Origin: Collinsella sp. TF05-9AC
GTDB lineage: Bacteria > Actinomycetota > Coriobacteriia > Coriobacteriales > Coriobacteriaceae
Assembly (NCBI RefSeq): GCF_003438495.1
Contig: NZ_QSSH01000031.1
Coordinates: 1-28,589 of the forward strand
Direction: 5' to 3'
DNA: 28,589 nt
How positions within the stretch are numbered: the first letter of the stretch is position 1; each line of letters starts with the position of its first letter. The notes under the pieces are model-generated. The model was not told where the DNA came from. It worked only from the letters and a program-made list of their open reading frames with translations, and made no database searches. Position numbers and translations under genes: made by a program. Below, in pieces: positions 15,873 to 24,611 of this stretch.

Positions 15873-17300
15873 ATGGCAGTAGATAACAAGCAGATTGCCA
15901 CCGATGTCCTCGAGCTCGTGGGCGGTGCGGAGAATGTTTCCGTCGCCACCAACTGCATGACGCGCCTGCGTCTGACGCTCAAGGACAACAACAAGGCCGA
16001 CGTGGAGAAGATCAAGAAGGTCAAGGGTGTTCTGGGTTGCCAGTTCGCCGGCAGCCAGCTCCAGGTCATCATCGGCCAGAACGTGCCCAAGGTGCTCGCC
16101 GAGTTCGTCGCCATGTCCGGCGTCAAGCAGGGTGCCGCGGTCGACGAGAACCTCGATGCTCCCAAGGAGAAGTTCGAGCTCAAGAACCTGCCGAACATCA
16201 TCCTCGACTATCTGTCGGGCTCCATGACCCAGCTGATCCCGCTGCTCATGGCCGGCGGTCTGTTCCGCACCATCGCTGCGGTCCTCGGTCCCACCATGCT
16301 CGGCGTTCTCTCTGACACCGATCCGACCTACACGTTCCTCTACACCACCCTGTACGAGGCCACGTTCACCTTTATCCCCATCTACCTGGGCTATGCCGCC
16401 GCTAAGAAGCTCGGCGCCTCCCCGGTTCTGGGCATGCTCCTCGGCGGCGCCCTCATGGCCCCGTCCGTCGTGAGTGTCGCGACCCAGGATGGCGGCGGAA
16501 TCATCTCCGTCTACGGCATTCAGATCGCCGCTGCCAACTATCAGCAGTCCGTCCTGCCGATTATCCTTTCGGTGCCTGTCCTCTACTTCGTCGAGAAGTT
16601 CTTTAAGAAGGTCATGCCCGACGTGCTCTCCACGGTCTTCACGCCGTTCTGCACCATGATCGTTACCATCCCCATCGCCTTCATCGTCCTCGCCCCGCTC
16701 GGCAACGAGATCGGCAGCCTCATCGCTAACGCCCTCTTCGGTCTCGCTGACATGGGTGGCGTCGGTATCCTGATCGTCATGGCCGTCCTCGGCGCCTTCT
16801 GGCAGCTCTTCGTGGTCTGCGGCATGCACATGCCCGTCATCCTGCTCGCTCAGGTTCAGATCATCGCTGCCGGCTACGATCCCTTCGTCTTCGTTTCCAC
16901 CAACTGCGCTATGGCCGCTGTCTGGGGCTGCGCCTTCGGTGCCTTCCTCAAGATGAAGAACCCCGACGAGAAGGGTCTCGCCCTGGGCTACGTCATCTCC
17001 GCCATCGCCGGCGGCGTCACCGAGCCCGCACTCTTCGGTATCCTCATGCGCTTCCGTCGCACCATGTTCGGTATGTTCATCGGCGGTGCCATCGGCGCCG
17101 TGTTCTCCGGCCTCATGGGTGTTACCTACTACCTCGCCGGTGGTGCCTCCAACTTCCTGGTCTTCACCAACTACCTGCAGGGTGGCCAGATGAACACCGT
17201 CTGGGCTATCGTCGGTATGGCAATCTCCTTTGTCATCGCCGCTGCCGTCGTCTTCGTCGCCGGCTTCTCCAAGGAGGAGCTCGCCGAGATGGAGGCCTAA
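15873..17300 (+). CDS. PTS sugar permease EIIBC, glucose/beta-glucoside family
   Basis: The 475-residue protein fuses an EIIB domain (residues 1-90, phosphorylated C28 in ATNCMTRLRL) to an EIIC membrane domain (about 100-465). It imports a sugar while phosphorylating it. EIIC marks include GGLFRTIAAVLGP, the MHMPVILLAQ region and GGVTEPALFG, close to the beta-glucoside/sucrose/trehalose branch. No EIIA domain is attached, so phosphate must come from a separate EIIA. ATG 15873 is chosen because GGGAGGGG lies between it and the upstream ATG 15858. The GH140-like gene follows after a terminator, so the imported sugar may be a plant-type glycoside; the substrate is not settled by sequence. Confidence 0.92.
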   Translation: MAVDNKQIATDVLELVGGAENVSVATNCMTRLRLTLKDNNKADVEKIKKVKGVLGCQFAGSQLQVIIGQNVPKVLAEFVAMSGVKQGAAVDENLDAPKEKFELKNLPNIILDYLSGSMTQLIPLLMAGGLFRTIAAVLGPTMLGVLSDTDPTYTFLYTTLYEATFTFIPIYLGYAAAKKLGASPVLGMLLGGALMAPSVVSVATQDGGGIISVYGIQIAAANYQQSVLPIILSVPVLYFVEKFFKKVMPDVLSTVFTPFCTMIVTIPIAFIVLAPLGNEIGSLIANALFGLADMGGVGILIVMAVLGAFWQLFVVCGMHMPVILLAQVQIIAAGYDPFVFVSTNCAMAAVWGCAFGAFLKMKNPDEKGLALGYVISAIAGGVTEPALFGILMRFRRTMFGMFIGGAIGAVFSGLMGVTYYLAGGASNFLVFTNYLQGGQMNTVWAIVGMAISFVIAAAVVFVAGFSKEELAEMEA

Positions 17301-17340
17301 GGCCAAGCCATTCGGTCGCATACGACCTTACCTACACGAC

Positions 17341-17378
17341 AGGGCCCCGTCAGGCGCAAGCCCGGCGGGGCCCTTCTT
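17341..17378 (+). terminator. Terminator after the PTS gene
   Basis: AGGGCCCCG (17341-17349) pairs with CGGGGCCCT (17366-17374), with further inner pairing, followed by TCTT. It lies 40 bases after the stop codon and would cut or reduce read-through into the GH140-like gene. Confidence 0.7.
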
Positions 17379-17511
17379 GCAAGGTAGACTGGAGTGGGCA
17401 AGTGGTGTCCGCCCGCAGGGGTTTGTTAAACGGCGGGGGCTTTCGCATCAGGGGTTACCGCGAAAGCTTCTGCCGGTTCGCAATTCCTTTATCGAGCGAA
17501 AGGACATGCAG

Positions 17512-18825
17512 ATGAGTTTGGGAAAACTGACCGTCAACGGTCGTCATGACGGTTTTTTGTGCGAGGGCAAGCCGTTCTTTTGGTTTGCCGATACGTGCTG
17601 GAGTGCGTTTACCAGCATCCCCGAGGCCGACTGGGACTACTATCTGACCCGCCGCGCCGAGCAGGGCATGAACGTGCTGCAGATTAACACGCTGCCGCAG
17701 TGGGATCGCTGCTGCCCCGATCTGGGCATTTGGCCCTATGCCAGCGAGGATGGCGTGCGCTTTGATTGGTCTCAACCCAACCAGGCGTATTGGGATCGCG
17801 CCGCCGCCATGTGCCGCGCTGCCGTCGAGCACGGCATTCGTCCGGCGCTCGTGCTCATGTGGTGCAACTACGTGCCCGGTACCTGGGGCGCTAAGATCGC
17901 CGAGCGTTGCGGTGCCGAGGTTATGCCGCGCGAGGAGGTCCGTGCCCACGTTGCCCGCGTCGTCGAGAACCTGGGCGAGTTCGATCCCGTCTATGTGGTG
18001 ACGGGCGACACGGACTTTGCCGGTGACGAGGCGATTGCCTATTACGAGGATGCGCTCGACGAGGTTGCGAAGCGCGCGCCCGAGGCCCTGCGTACCATGC
18101 ACATCAATCGCGGTAACCGCACGATTCCCGCGCAGTATTTGGACCGCCTGGACTTCTATATGTTCCAGCCCGGCCACAACTACGAAGGCCAGCCCGAGGC
18201 CTGGCACCTGCCGCAGGACTTTATCGCCAGCTATCCCAAAAAGCCGATGGTCAACTCCGAGCCCTGCTACGAGCAGATGGGTGCGTCGCGCAACGTGTAC
18301 TGGCGTTTTACCGCGCAGGACTGTCGCGCGAGCGTGTGGTCTTCGATCCTTGCCGGCGCCAGCGCGGGCGTGACCTACGGCGCCCACGGCGTTTGGAACT
18401 GGCAGACATCGCGCAGCCAGGGTTCGGTGCTGGGTGAGGGCTTTGACATGCCGTTCCGCTGGCAGGAGTGTCTGCAGTTTGCGGGCGTGTGGGATTTTGC
18501 CGCCATCGAGCACGTGCTTGCCGGCCTGGGTGCCACGGCTAGCGACGACGCTCTCGCCGTTATCCCGGCACAGGAGCTGCTCGATGACGCGCGCGAGTCC
18601 ATCCGTGTGGCGCGTATTGGCGAGCGTGTCGTTACCTATCTGCCGCGTACCACGGCGCTTACATTTAAGCTCGACGCTGCGCGCGGCTGGTCGGCGACGG
18701 CCCTCGACATGGAGGCCAAGCGTATCGCCAAGCTGCCCGTTCGCGATAACGGCGACGGTACCGTGCGCGTAGCTCAGCATCCCTTTGAGCACGACGCCCT
18801 GGTGGTCCTGACTCCCGAGCACTAA
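17512..18825 (+). CDS. GH140-like glycosidase (DUF4038, apiosidase-type)
   Basis: The 437-residue protein is of the DUF4038/apiosidase type. The start reads LTVNGRHDGFLCEGKPFFW, then FADTCWSAF and a TIM-barrel-like series (MNVLQINTLPQWD, PALVLMWCNYVPGTW). Candidate catalytic residues are D166 or D168 in VVTGDTDFAG and E250 in NSEPCYEQ. GH140 enzymes remove apiose from rhamnogalacturonan II; related members act on other glycans. There is no signal peptide, so it would work on imported substrates, fitting the PTS gene upstream. ATG 17512 is chosen because AAAGGA (17499-17504) is seven bases away; ATG 17506 is too close to it. It has its own leader after the terminator at 17341. Confidence 0.85.
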   Translation: MSLGKLTVNGRHDGFLCEGKPFFWFADTCWSAFTSIPEADWDYYLTRRAEQGMNVLQINTLPQWDRCCPDLGIWPYASEDGVRFDWSQPNQAYWDRAAAMCRAAVEHGIRPALVLMWCNYVPGTWGAKIAERCGAEVMPREEVRAHVARVVENLGEFDPVYVVTGDTDFAGDEAIAYYEDALDEVAKRAPEALRTMHINRGNRTIPAQYLDRLDFYMFQPGHNYEGQPEAWHLPQDFIASYPKKPMVNSEPCYEQMGASRNVYWRFTAQDCRASVWSSILAGASAGVTYGAHGVWNWQTSRSQGSVLGEGFDMPFRWQECLQFAGVWDFAAIEHVLAGLGATASDDALAVIPAQELLDDARESIRVARIGERVVTYLPRTTALTFKLDAARGWSATALDMEAKRIAKLPVRDNGDGTVRVAQHPFEHDALVVLTPEH

Positions 18826-18904
18826 CGCTTACGCTCCAACGCCCGAGCTCCAACACCTCCGATCTCTCCACCTCCTCCATCGCATGCGACCCAGTCCCTC
18901 AATA

Positions 18905-18971
18905 AGTTGCAGTGGAATAGTTCCTAAAAAGTGCCCCAAGCCGGCCAAACAGGAACTATTTCACCGCAACT
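18905..18971. repeat. Family 1 hairpin repeat, copy 2
   Basis: Arms 18905-18925 and 18951-18971 pair almost fully; the stem top is TAGTTCCT against AGGAACTA. Like copies 1 and 4 it is preceded by an AATAA-type sequence. It lies 80 bases after the GH140-like gene, which has no other clear terminator. Confidence 0.85.
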
Positions 18972-19000
18972 GAGCGCGCGATCGGAGAAGGGCTCTTTTG

Positions 19001-19065
19001 GTTGCGGTGAAATACGGTCTAAATCCAGCCTTTTTGGCTGTAAACAGTCCGTATTCCACCGCAAC
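19001..19065. repeat. Family 1 hairpin repeat, copy 3 (covarying stem)
   Basis: Outer arms GTTGCGGTG (19001-19009) and CACCGCAAC (19057-19065, within a wobble) are as in the other copies, but the stem top reads TACGGTCT against AGTCCGTA. Three consecutive base pairs are swapped together and still pair. The inner loop forms CAGCC-TTTTT-GGCTG (19026-19040). It lies 29 bases after copy 2, upstream of the regulator gene at 19179. Confidence 0.85.
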
Positions 19066-19178
19066 TGCTGTTGAGGGCGATTGAGGTCTGATGTGTAATA
19101 CTTCCGGCATTGCGTGTGTAGTAAGACCCGTTCTCCATTAAAATGGTTCTCCGGACATCTAAGCGGGTGGGGGTTACC

Positions 19179-20722
19179 ATGAGGGACCTGGGAGACACAA
19201 CCGCATATTTGCGCCGGGGCATACGGGAGATTCTGTGCCTGGCGCTTTTCTTTTTCACGTTTTTGGCCGGCGAGTACTTCTTTGACGTACGCGTGGCCGA
19301 GTTTGTGCCAGCGAACGAGGTTGTTATCTACGAGAGCATCGTCGTCGGCGCGAGCGTGATTGGCTATTTTGTGCGTCCTCTCCTGTACTATCGCCGTCCC
19401 CAGGCAATCGATGCAACGAGCGATATGACGGGCGTGCTGCTGGTGTCGGCATTGCTGCTGTTGATCATGGCAGTGCAGTTTCAGGTCGTGATTGCTGGCG
19501 GTCTGGTGGCGTGCTGCGCCTTGGGCTACTGCGGATCGACCGCCCATGCCAATCTGGCGCGGCGTTTTGCGCAGACGCCTTGTTTGGCACGTGCCGTGGC
19601 GGTTTCTTATGCTGCGGGCATTTTGGTACAGGTGCTCAACCATATGGTGATGCCTGCGGGCATCCCTCAACAGTTTGCCCTAATCGCCTGTGCGATTGCG
19701 CTGGTTGGGCTGCTTCACGGTACCCGCCGAGCTAAATTGCGTGATGAGTCTGCGCCCGAGTTCGAAGCCGAGATTGCCGAGCTATCGGTCGATGCGTCGG
19801 AGCATGGCGCCAAGTGGCGCGATAATCCCGAGGCAAAGGCGGCCTTCCAAGGTGCCGTAGTGCGCTTGACGGTGGCGACCGCCTGCCTTACCGGCGTATT
19901 CGCGGCTCTCAACGCCGGTCTTACGACCTCGCATGCCGCCGGCGCCATCGATCTGGGCGACTGGCCGCGCTTGCTGCTGGTTGTGAGTGCACTTGCCGCC
20001 GGCGCCCTGTATGACCTGCGCGGACGCTCGTATATGAATATCATCATGACGTGCGCCGCCAGGTTGTCCACGCTCTCGTTCTTCGTGCTTATCACCGATG
20101 GCAACGGCGGTAATGCGCTCGCCGCCACGATTATCTTTTACCTGGGCACGGGCTTTTTCGTGGTGTTCTTCACCGCGAAGTTCGCCGCGATTTCGATGTA
20201 TGCGCGCTGGTCGTATTTGTGGCCGTGCATGGGCCGCGCCATCAACAACATTTGCTCAATGCTTGTGACGGCGCCGGCGGTGGCGATCATCTCGAGCCAA
20301 AACGTGCTGATGGCGGTGGGCGTCGTCTCGTGCTGTTTGTCGGCATTGCGATCTCGCTGCTGGGGCAGTTTGGACAAGGTGCCGAGGGCGAGGCTGCGCA
20401 CAGCGGGCTGGCGCTTGCCACCGACGATCTTGGCATGGGCCGTGCGCCCGATCAGGCCGATGCGGTGCCCCTGGAGACGCCGGAGCTTTCGTTTGACGAT
20501 CGACTCGACGGCTTTGTAGCCGCCTTTGGACTTACGAAGCGCGAGCGCGATGTGCTGGAGGCGTTGGTCGTTTCGGATGACAGCGTGCAGGACGTAGCGG
20601 CGGCGCTCTTCCTTTCGCGCTCTACGCTCTATCGCCACATCGCCTCGATCAACAAAAAGACCGGTGCCGCCTCGCGCGTGGCGCTCATCAACTTCTTCTG
20701 GTCCTGGACACCCCAAGACTAG
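19179..20722 (+). pseudogene. Membrane-bound LuxR-type regulator, frameshifted
   Basis: The gene encodes about 514 residues when one missing base is restored. The first 380 hold some ten hydrophobic helices, like the MFS-like membrane domain of coriobacterial LuxR regulators. The last 65 are a LuxR helix-turn-helix (LTKRERDVLEALV, VAAALFLSRSTLYRHIASI). The frame breaks near 20315-20332: the membrane half runs on as nonsense to 20519, and the HTH is read one base back. Adding one G to the GGG run there restores a membrane helix ending VLFVGIAISLLGQFG. As written the protein loses its DNA-binding domain. A sequencing or assembly slip is as likely as real loss. ATG 19179 after GGTGGGGG is preferred over 19143. 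Confidence 0.8.
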
Positions 20723-20724
20723 CC

Positions 20725-20765
20725 AAAACCACCACGAAGGGGACAGGCACCTTTGTGGTGGTTTT
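20725..20765. repeat. Family 2 hairpin repeat, copy A (acts as terminator)
   Basis: AAAACCACCACGAAGG (20725-20740) pairs with CCTTTGTGGTGGTTTT (20750-20765), one wobble, around GGACAGGCA. It starts two bases after the regulator's stop and ends in TTTT, so it can terminate that gene. Its GGGGACAGGCACC core is like the REP-type repeats often seen with RAYT transposases in other bacteria (no such gene is in this window). Confidence 0.8.
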
Positions 20766-20867
20766 ACCTGCAAAAATATGAATATGAGACATTTGTCACC
20801 TGCCGTTTTGGCGCTCAAAGGCATATGAATGTGATGTTGAGCGAAGCAGAACGGAAGGAGTGCGTCT

Positions 20868-21319
20868 ATGGCGTCTCGGGGTTGCGCGTCTAATAAAATT
20901 GCGGGCGCGCTTATCGCCGTGGTGGTCCTTGCTGCGGCGGTGACGCTTGTGCGGGCATACGGCTTTGGTGCCCGTGCCGACCAGGGAAAGAACGCCGCGC
21001 AAGCGTTGCTGAACGATTGTGCTGCCGATCCGGTGGCGGTCAGGCTTATCGAGGACGGAGAGGCACGGGCGGTCTATGAGACCGACGATGCCGAGCTGGT
21101 CGCATCGACCTTTGCCGCGCTCGACGGCTGCATCGTGGGAGATGAGGTGGATGAGCGGATGAGCGACGCCGGTTGCACGCTCGTTTTGTCTATGCGGACG
21201 GCTCGGAGCGATCGGTGGAGCTCGAGGGTAAGAATATCGTGCTCGACAAGACGGCATATCGCCTCGACGGTGCCGAGGAACTGTGGCGAGAGCTTGCCGC
21301 CATCAAGAACGGCCAATGA
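20868..21319 (+). pseudogene. Small membrane-anchored protein, frameshifted
   Basis: ATG 20868 follows GGAAGGAG. The product, about 150 residues if repaired, has one transmembrane helix (about 12-30) and an external domain. The written frame turns to nonsense after AGCTLVLSM near 21187 and would run past 21319 into the next gene. Reading one base back gives a sensible end (VYADGSERSVELEGKNIVLD, then LWRELAAIKNGQ) with a stop at 21317-21319. One extra T in the TTTT run at about 21184-21187 would give LVFVYADGSERS. It is the second such single-base loss within about 900 bases, so an assembly error is likely. I do not recognise the family. The zinc-ribbon gene starts 18 bases downstream. Confidence 0.7.
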
Positions 21320-21336
21320 AATGAGGGATGTACGGG

Positions 21337-22899
21337 ATGAGTGACTTGAGATTCTGTCCGGCGTGCGGAGCGCAGCTGCCTCGGGTCGCCGGCGTGCCGG
21401 TGCGATTTTGCCCGGGCTGCGGCGTCCGGCTTGAGGACATTGCATGCGGCCCGGATGCCACGGGGTCTGTGAATGATGCGGCTGACAATGATGGCACGGG
21501 TGAAGGTTGCGAGCCGAGTGTGGCCGTGCCGGCAGATGTGCCAACGCGGAGTGCCGAGGCGGCGTCGCCGTCTGGCGGTACAGCCTCGGCGGATGCTCCC
21601 CGCGCCGGCGACCTTGAGCTCCATACCGCATGCGATGCTTCTGGCGGTCAGGCGCTCGCGCAGGTGGCGTTGCCGCGGGGCTGGCGTATCGAAGAGGCGC
21701 ATCTTGAGCGCAGCAGTAGCTTCGACTGCCCGATTTCAGTTGGCGTGACGGCGGCGGGCCTGGCGGGCGAGCGGATTGTGTACCGCTCCGAGCTCTGCTA
21801 CGTGGATGCGGGCGCCGTTGCCAAACGTATCCCCACGCAAACCGAGCGCAAGGCGTTTATGCACGTGGAGGCAGCTTGCGACGAGTTGGCCCAGGCCTGC
21901 GCAGCACAGCTGGGCGCGCGGGCGGAGGTTGTGGCCGAGCAGCCGTACCCATCGAGCGCAGCGGTCGATATCGAGCACGAGCGTGCCCGCGTAAAGCGCG
22001 AGGCGGCAAACGACTTTGCGATTCAGGGCTTTTCGATGGAACCGAGCGATGTGGTCTATGAGTGCCGCATGCGTCGATATCGGCTCGCGGGCGTCCCGGC
22101 GCCTACCGAGCTTGCAGTGGCGGCAAAGGTCGAGGGCTATGTAGTCTCGATCGGTGGAGTCGCGGGTTCTGTGGGTAAAGGCGTTGCCGCCGGGGCCGAG
22201 GCGCTGCTGGGCGCGGGCCTTTCGAGCGGACTGATCGGTGGCGTTCTGGGTAAGCGCCTGCGCGAGCGCCAGGCGGCTGCGGCGGCGGGTCAGCGCGCCG
22301 CGAAAGATCAGGCTCCGGATCAGGGCGATTGCCCAGACGGGGCGCCGTTCAAGCTGGGCGCGGCAGACCTGTTGCAGTGGCGTATCAGGGACAGCTTCTG
22401 CCTGGTTGCGCCGGAAGGCCGTCTGGACGAGGCGGCCTCCACGGCGCTTGCCTCAATGGCGTCGACTCTGCGGCTCAACCCGTCGATTGCGCGCGAAGCG
22501 TGCGCTCAAAAGCAGCAGATGGTGCTCGAGCAGCGTCAGCGCACGCAGATGAACATCGCCCAGCAGCAACAGCAGTTCGCGGCCTGGCAGCAGATGCATG
22601 CCTCGCAGCAGGCGGCGTTCGACAGCTACCAGCAGGCTTGGTTTGAGCGCAGCGATCGTCAACACGCCGCGAATATGGCCGCCAGCGCGGCCAATTTCTC
22701 CAGCGCAGGTGTGGGAACGGGCGCGGCGTCGTATTCCGATGCCATCCGCGGGGTCAACCATTACACCAGGCCCGACGGTACCGATGTCGAGGTTTCGGTG
22801 ATGGCGGATCAAGCTTGGGTGAACGGCTCGGGCGACGTGATCGGCACGCGCGATGGCTTTGAGCCCGGTTTTGGCTGGACGGAGCTGCCCCGTCAATAG
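21337..22899 (+). CDS. Zinc-ribbon protein of unknown function
   Basis: The 520-residue protein opens with two CxxC pairs, C7/C10 and C25/C28, that make one zinc ribbon (FCPACGAQL, FCPGCGVRL). A low-complexity Ala/Asp-rich linker (about 35-100) leads to a domain at about 110-240 with many conserved-looking charges. A glycine-zipper-like stretch near 265-310 (GGVAGSVGKGVAAGAEALLG), a Gln-rich helical region (about 385-450) and a Gly/Asp-rich tail follow. Glycine zippers often insert in membranes, so membrane association is possible. ATG 21337 suits GAGGGA better than ATG 21328. It is followed by two lipoprotein genes. I recognise no established family; the ribbon recalls the proteins at 8618-11992. 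Confidence 0.8.
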   Translation: MSDLRFCPACGAQLPRVAGVPVRFCPGCGVRLEDIACGPDATGSVNDAADNDGTGEGCEPSVAVPADVPTRSAEAASPSGGTASADAPRAGDLELHTACDASGGQALAQVALPRGWRIEEAHLERSSSFDCPISVGVTAAGLAGERIVYRSELCYVDAGAVAKRIPTQTERKAFMHVEAACDELAQACAAQLGARAEVVAEQPYPSSAAVDIEHERARVKREAANDFAIQGFSMEPSDVVYECRMRRYRLAGVPAPTELAVAAKVEGYVVSIGGVAGSVGKGVAAGAEALLGAGLSSGLIGGVLGKRLRERQAAAAAGQRAAKDQAPDQGDCPDGAPFKLGAADLLQWRIRDSFCLVAPEGRLDEAASTALASMASTLRLNPSIAREACAQKQQMVLEQRQRTQMNIAQQQQQFAAWQQMHASQQAAFDSYQQAWFERSDRQHAANMAASAANFSSAGVGTGAASYSDAIRGVNHYTRPDGTDVEVSVMADQAWVNGSGDVIGTRDGFEPGFGWTELPRQ

Positions 22900-22973
22900 C
22901 GTGAGTGGGCTACGGGAGGATCGGTGTCGAGGTGTTGCTCGGCGCTGTGATAAGAAACGGGAAAGGAACAACG

Positions 22974-23729
22974 ATGAGGGAGACGGTTATTTCGCGCACG
23001 GCGTTTGTCGCGGCGGCGGGAACGGCGTTGCTGACGCTTGCGGGATGCGGTGGACAGCAGGCGCAGGACACGACGGGTTTTAACGACGATCGCCCGGTAA
23101 AGGACAAGATGGATGCGGGCTCGTCATCGGGTGATTCCGGTGATGCGGGCGGCGGTGCGGACACAGACAGCGGCTCGGCGGACGCGTTCGATACGTGGTC
23201 GGATGACTGCTGGGATGCGCACCGCAACATCAGCATCGCAGCGTTGCTCGAGCTTAAGGGCTGGCAGTTGCAGGAGTTTGCGTCGCAACAGGGTTATACC
23301 TGGCAAGATGCGCTCGAGATGTACGAGAACGAGGCAGGTCGCGTGCTCAGCGTCTGCAATATCAGCAAGGATGGCGCAACCGAATGGCTCGGCGAGGATG
23401 AAATCGGAAAGCTCGACAAGGGCGGCACCGGGAGTACCGTGATGTTTACGCTGCAGCTTGCGGGCTATTCGAGCTGCGAGGATGTTATCGCGGGCTTTTC
23501 CGTTCCGGTTGAGGACCGCGCGCAGATTACCTCGGGCTCGTGGATTGCGTGCGTCTACGGTTCCAACATGGCGCGTCACGTTGCCATGGTGAGCCAAATG
23601 GAAAACGGCGACTACCGCCTGGACCTCATTACCGAGGAGGCCATCAAAACCGGTACGTTTACCCAAGGCGGCGGTGCCCCCACGATTAACGAATTTTGGC
23701 AGGAGAAGACCGGGCGCGCGCTCGGCTAA
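22974..23729 (+). CDS. Lipoprotein, tandem paralogue 1
   Basis: The 251-residue protein has a signal with ISRTAFVAAAG and the lipobox LAGC (C25). A Ser/Gly/Asp-rich linker (about 35-75) leads to a domain of about 160 residues. This domain aligns by eye with the next gene: NISIAALLELKGWQLQEF against NVTVYAAINLAGADMVRL, and IKTGTFTQGGGAPTINEFW against IRTGYLSGGDQIDIDELW. The two are therefore a tandem duplication. The start at ATG 22974 has AAAGGA upstream; a longer frame from 22905 has no support. The substrate or partner is unknown. Confidence 0.85.
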   Translation: MRETVISRTAFVAAAGTALLTLAGCGGQQAQDTTGFNDDRPVKDKMDAGSSSGDSGDAGGGADTDSGSADAFDTWSDDCWDAHRNISIAALLELKGWQLQEFASQQGYTWQDALEMYENEAGRVLSVCNISKDGATEWLGEDEIGKLDKGGTGSTVMFTLQLAGYSSCEDVIAGFSVPVEDRAQITSGSWIACVYGSNMARHVAMVSQMENGDYRLDLITEEAIKTGTFTQGGGAPTINEFWQEKTGRALG

Positions 23730-23764
23730 GTGCGATGCGGCCAATAGCATAGCGAGGGACGAAC

Positions 23765-24442
23765 ATGATGAACGAGATGACGATGAGCCGTGCGGTCTTT
23801 GTGGCGGGCGCGGGCGCGGCGGCTTGCGCGCTGGCTGGCTGCTCGGGCACAACGGGCGGCGCCAAAGCAGCGAGCACGGCGGACGCCGCCTGCGTGGACG
23901 ACAATGCTAACGTGACGGTCTATGCCGCGATCAACTTGGCTGGTGCCGATATGGTGCGCCTGCTCAAACATCAAAATTATGAGTGGCAAGGCGAGAACGT
24001 GGGCTACGGCGCCGTCGATGACGCGGGATTTTTCGCTTTTACCTTTTCCAAGGTTTCGGACGATGTGGACGAACTTGCGAACAGCGCGATACCGCTTTCG
24101 GAGTCCGAGTACGAGGCGCTTGAACCGGGCGGCGGAGACGAAAACATCGCGATTCTGCTCTCGGTGGGCGGCTATACGAAGGGCGAGCGGGCGCTCATCG
24201 GCGCGATTGGCGATGCGGCGATGGTGCAGGAGAAATGCACGATCGATGATACCCAGTATTGGCTGGTCAAGGCGCTTGACGGCCACCGCTACGTGATTAT
24301 GGCCAACGACACCGAAGACGATGGCGATAGCGCTCATGACATCTATATCTACAATGAGGCTTTTATTCGAACCGGCTACTTGAGCGGCGGCGACCAGATC
24401 GATATCGATGAGCTCTGGAGCCGCCTGATCAACGCCTCGTAA
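23765..24442 (+). CDS. Lipoprotein, tandem paralogue 2
   Basis: The 225-residue protein has a signal with MSRAVFVAGAG and the lipobox LAGC (C26). Its mature part matches the previous gene's product across the whole folded domain, but it lacks the long Ser/Gly/Asp linker. GAGGGA precedes ATG 23765 by six bases. The gap to the first copy is 35 bases, so they share a transcript. It is followed at once by a family 2 and a family 1 hairpin, which separate it from the convergent mgtA gene. Confidence 0.85.
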   Translation: MMNEMTMSRAVFVAGAGAAACALAGCSGTTGGAKAASTADAACVDDNANVTVYAAINLAGADMVRLLKHQNYEWQGENVGYGAVDDAGFFAFTFSKVSDDVDELANSAIPLSESEYEALEPGGGDENIAILLSVGGYTKGERALIGAIGDAAMVQEKCTIDDTQYWLVKALDGHRYVIMANDTEDDGDSAHDIYIYNEAFIRTGYLSGGDQIDIDELWSRLINAS

Positions 24443-24448
24443 CGCTCC

Positions 24449-24487
24449 AAAACCACCACGAAGGGGATAGGCACCTTTGTGGTGGTT
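24449..24487. repeat. Family 2 hairpin repeat, copy B
   Basis: AAAACCACCACGAAGG (24449-24464) pairs with CCTTTGTGGTGGTT (24474-24487), with the loop differing from copy A by one base (GGATAGGCA). It begins seven bases after the lipoprotein stop and may terminate it. A family 1 copy follows five bases later. Confidence 0.8.
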
Positions 24488-24492
24488 CAATA

Positions 24493-24559
24493 AGTTGCGG
24501 TGGAATAGTTCCTGAATAAGGCTTGGGGGTCTTAAAACAGGAACTATTTCACCGCAACT
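24493..24559. repeat. Family 1 hairpin repeat, copy 4
   Basis: Arms 24493-24513 and 24539-24559 pair along 21 bases, with wobble only at GGAA/TTTC. It sits between convergent genes, 52 bases from the mgtA stop codon, so it could end transcription from either side. Confidence 0.85.
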
Positions 24560-24611
24560 GCTGAGGGGACGGGTTGTGGAAACGGCTGCCGTGGTGGACT
24601 CGGGCTGTCTG

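Noticed and set aside
15828..17321. 497-codon minus-strand frame opposite the PTS gene
   Set aside because: The acidic, His/Gly-rich product is a mirror of membrane-protein codons; the plus-strand EIIBC is certain.
20315..20335. Programmed -1 frameshift in the LuxR regulator
   Set aside because: No slippery heptamer or downstream stimulatory structure was seen; a lost base is simpler.
12122..24559. CRISPR array
   Set aside because: The repeats are palindromic, few and far apart, with no regular spacers or cas genes.
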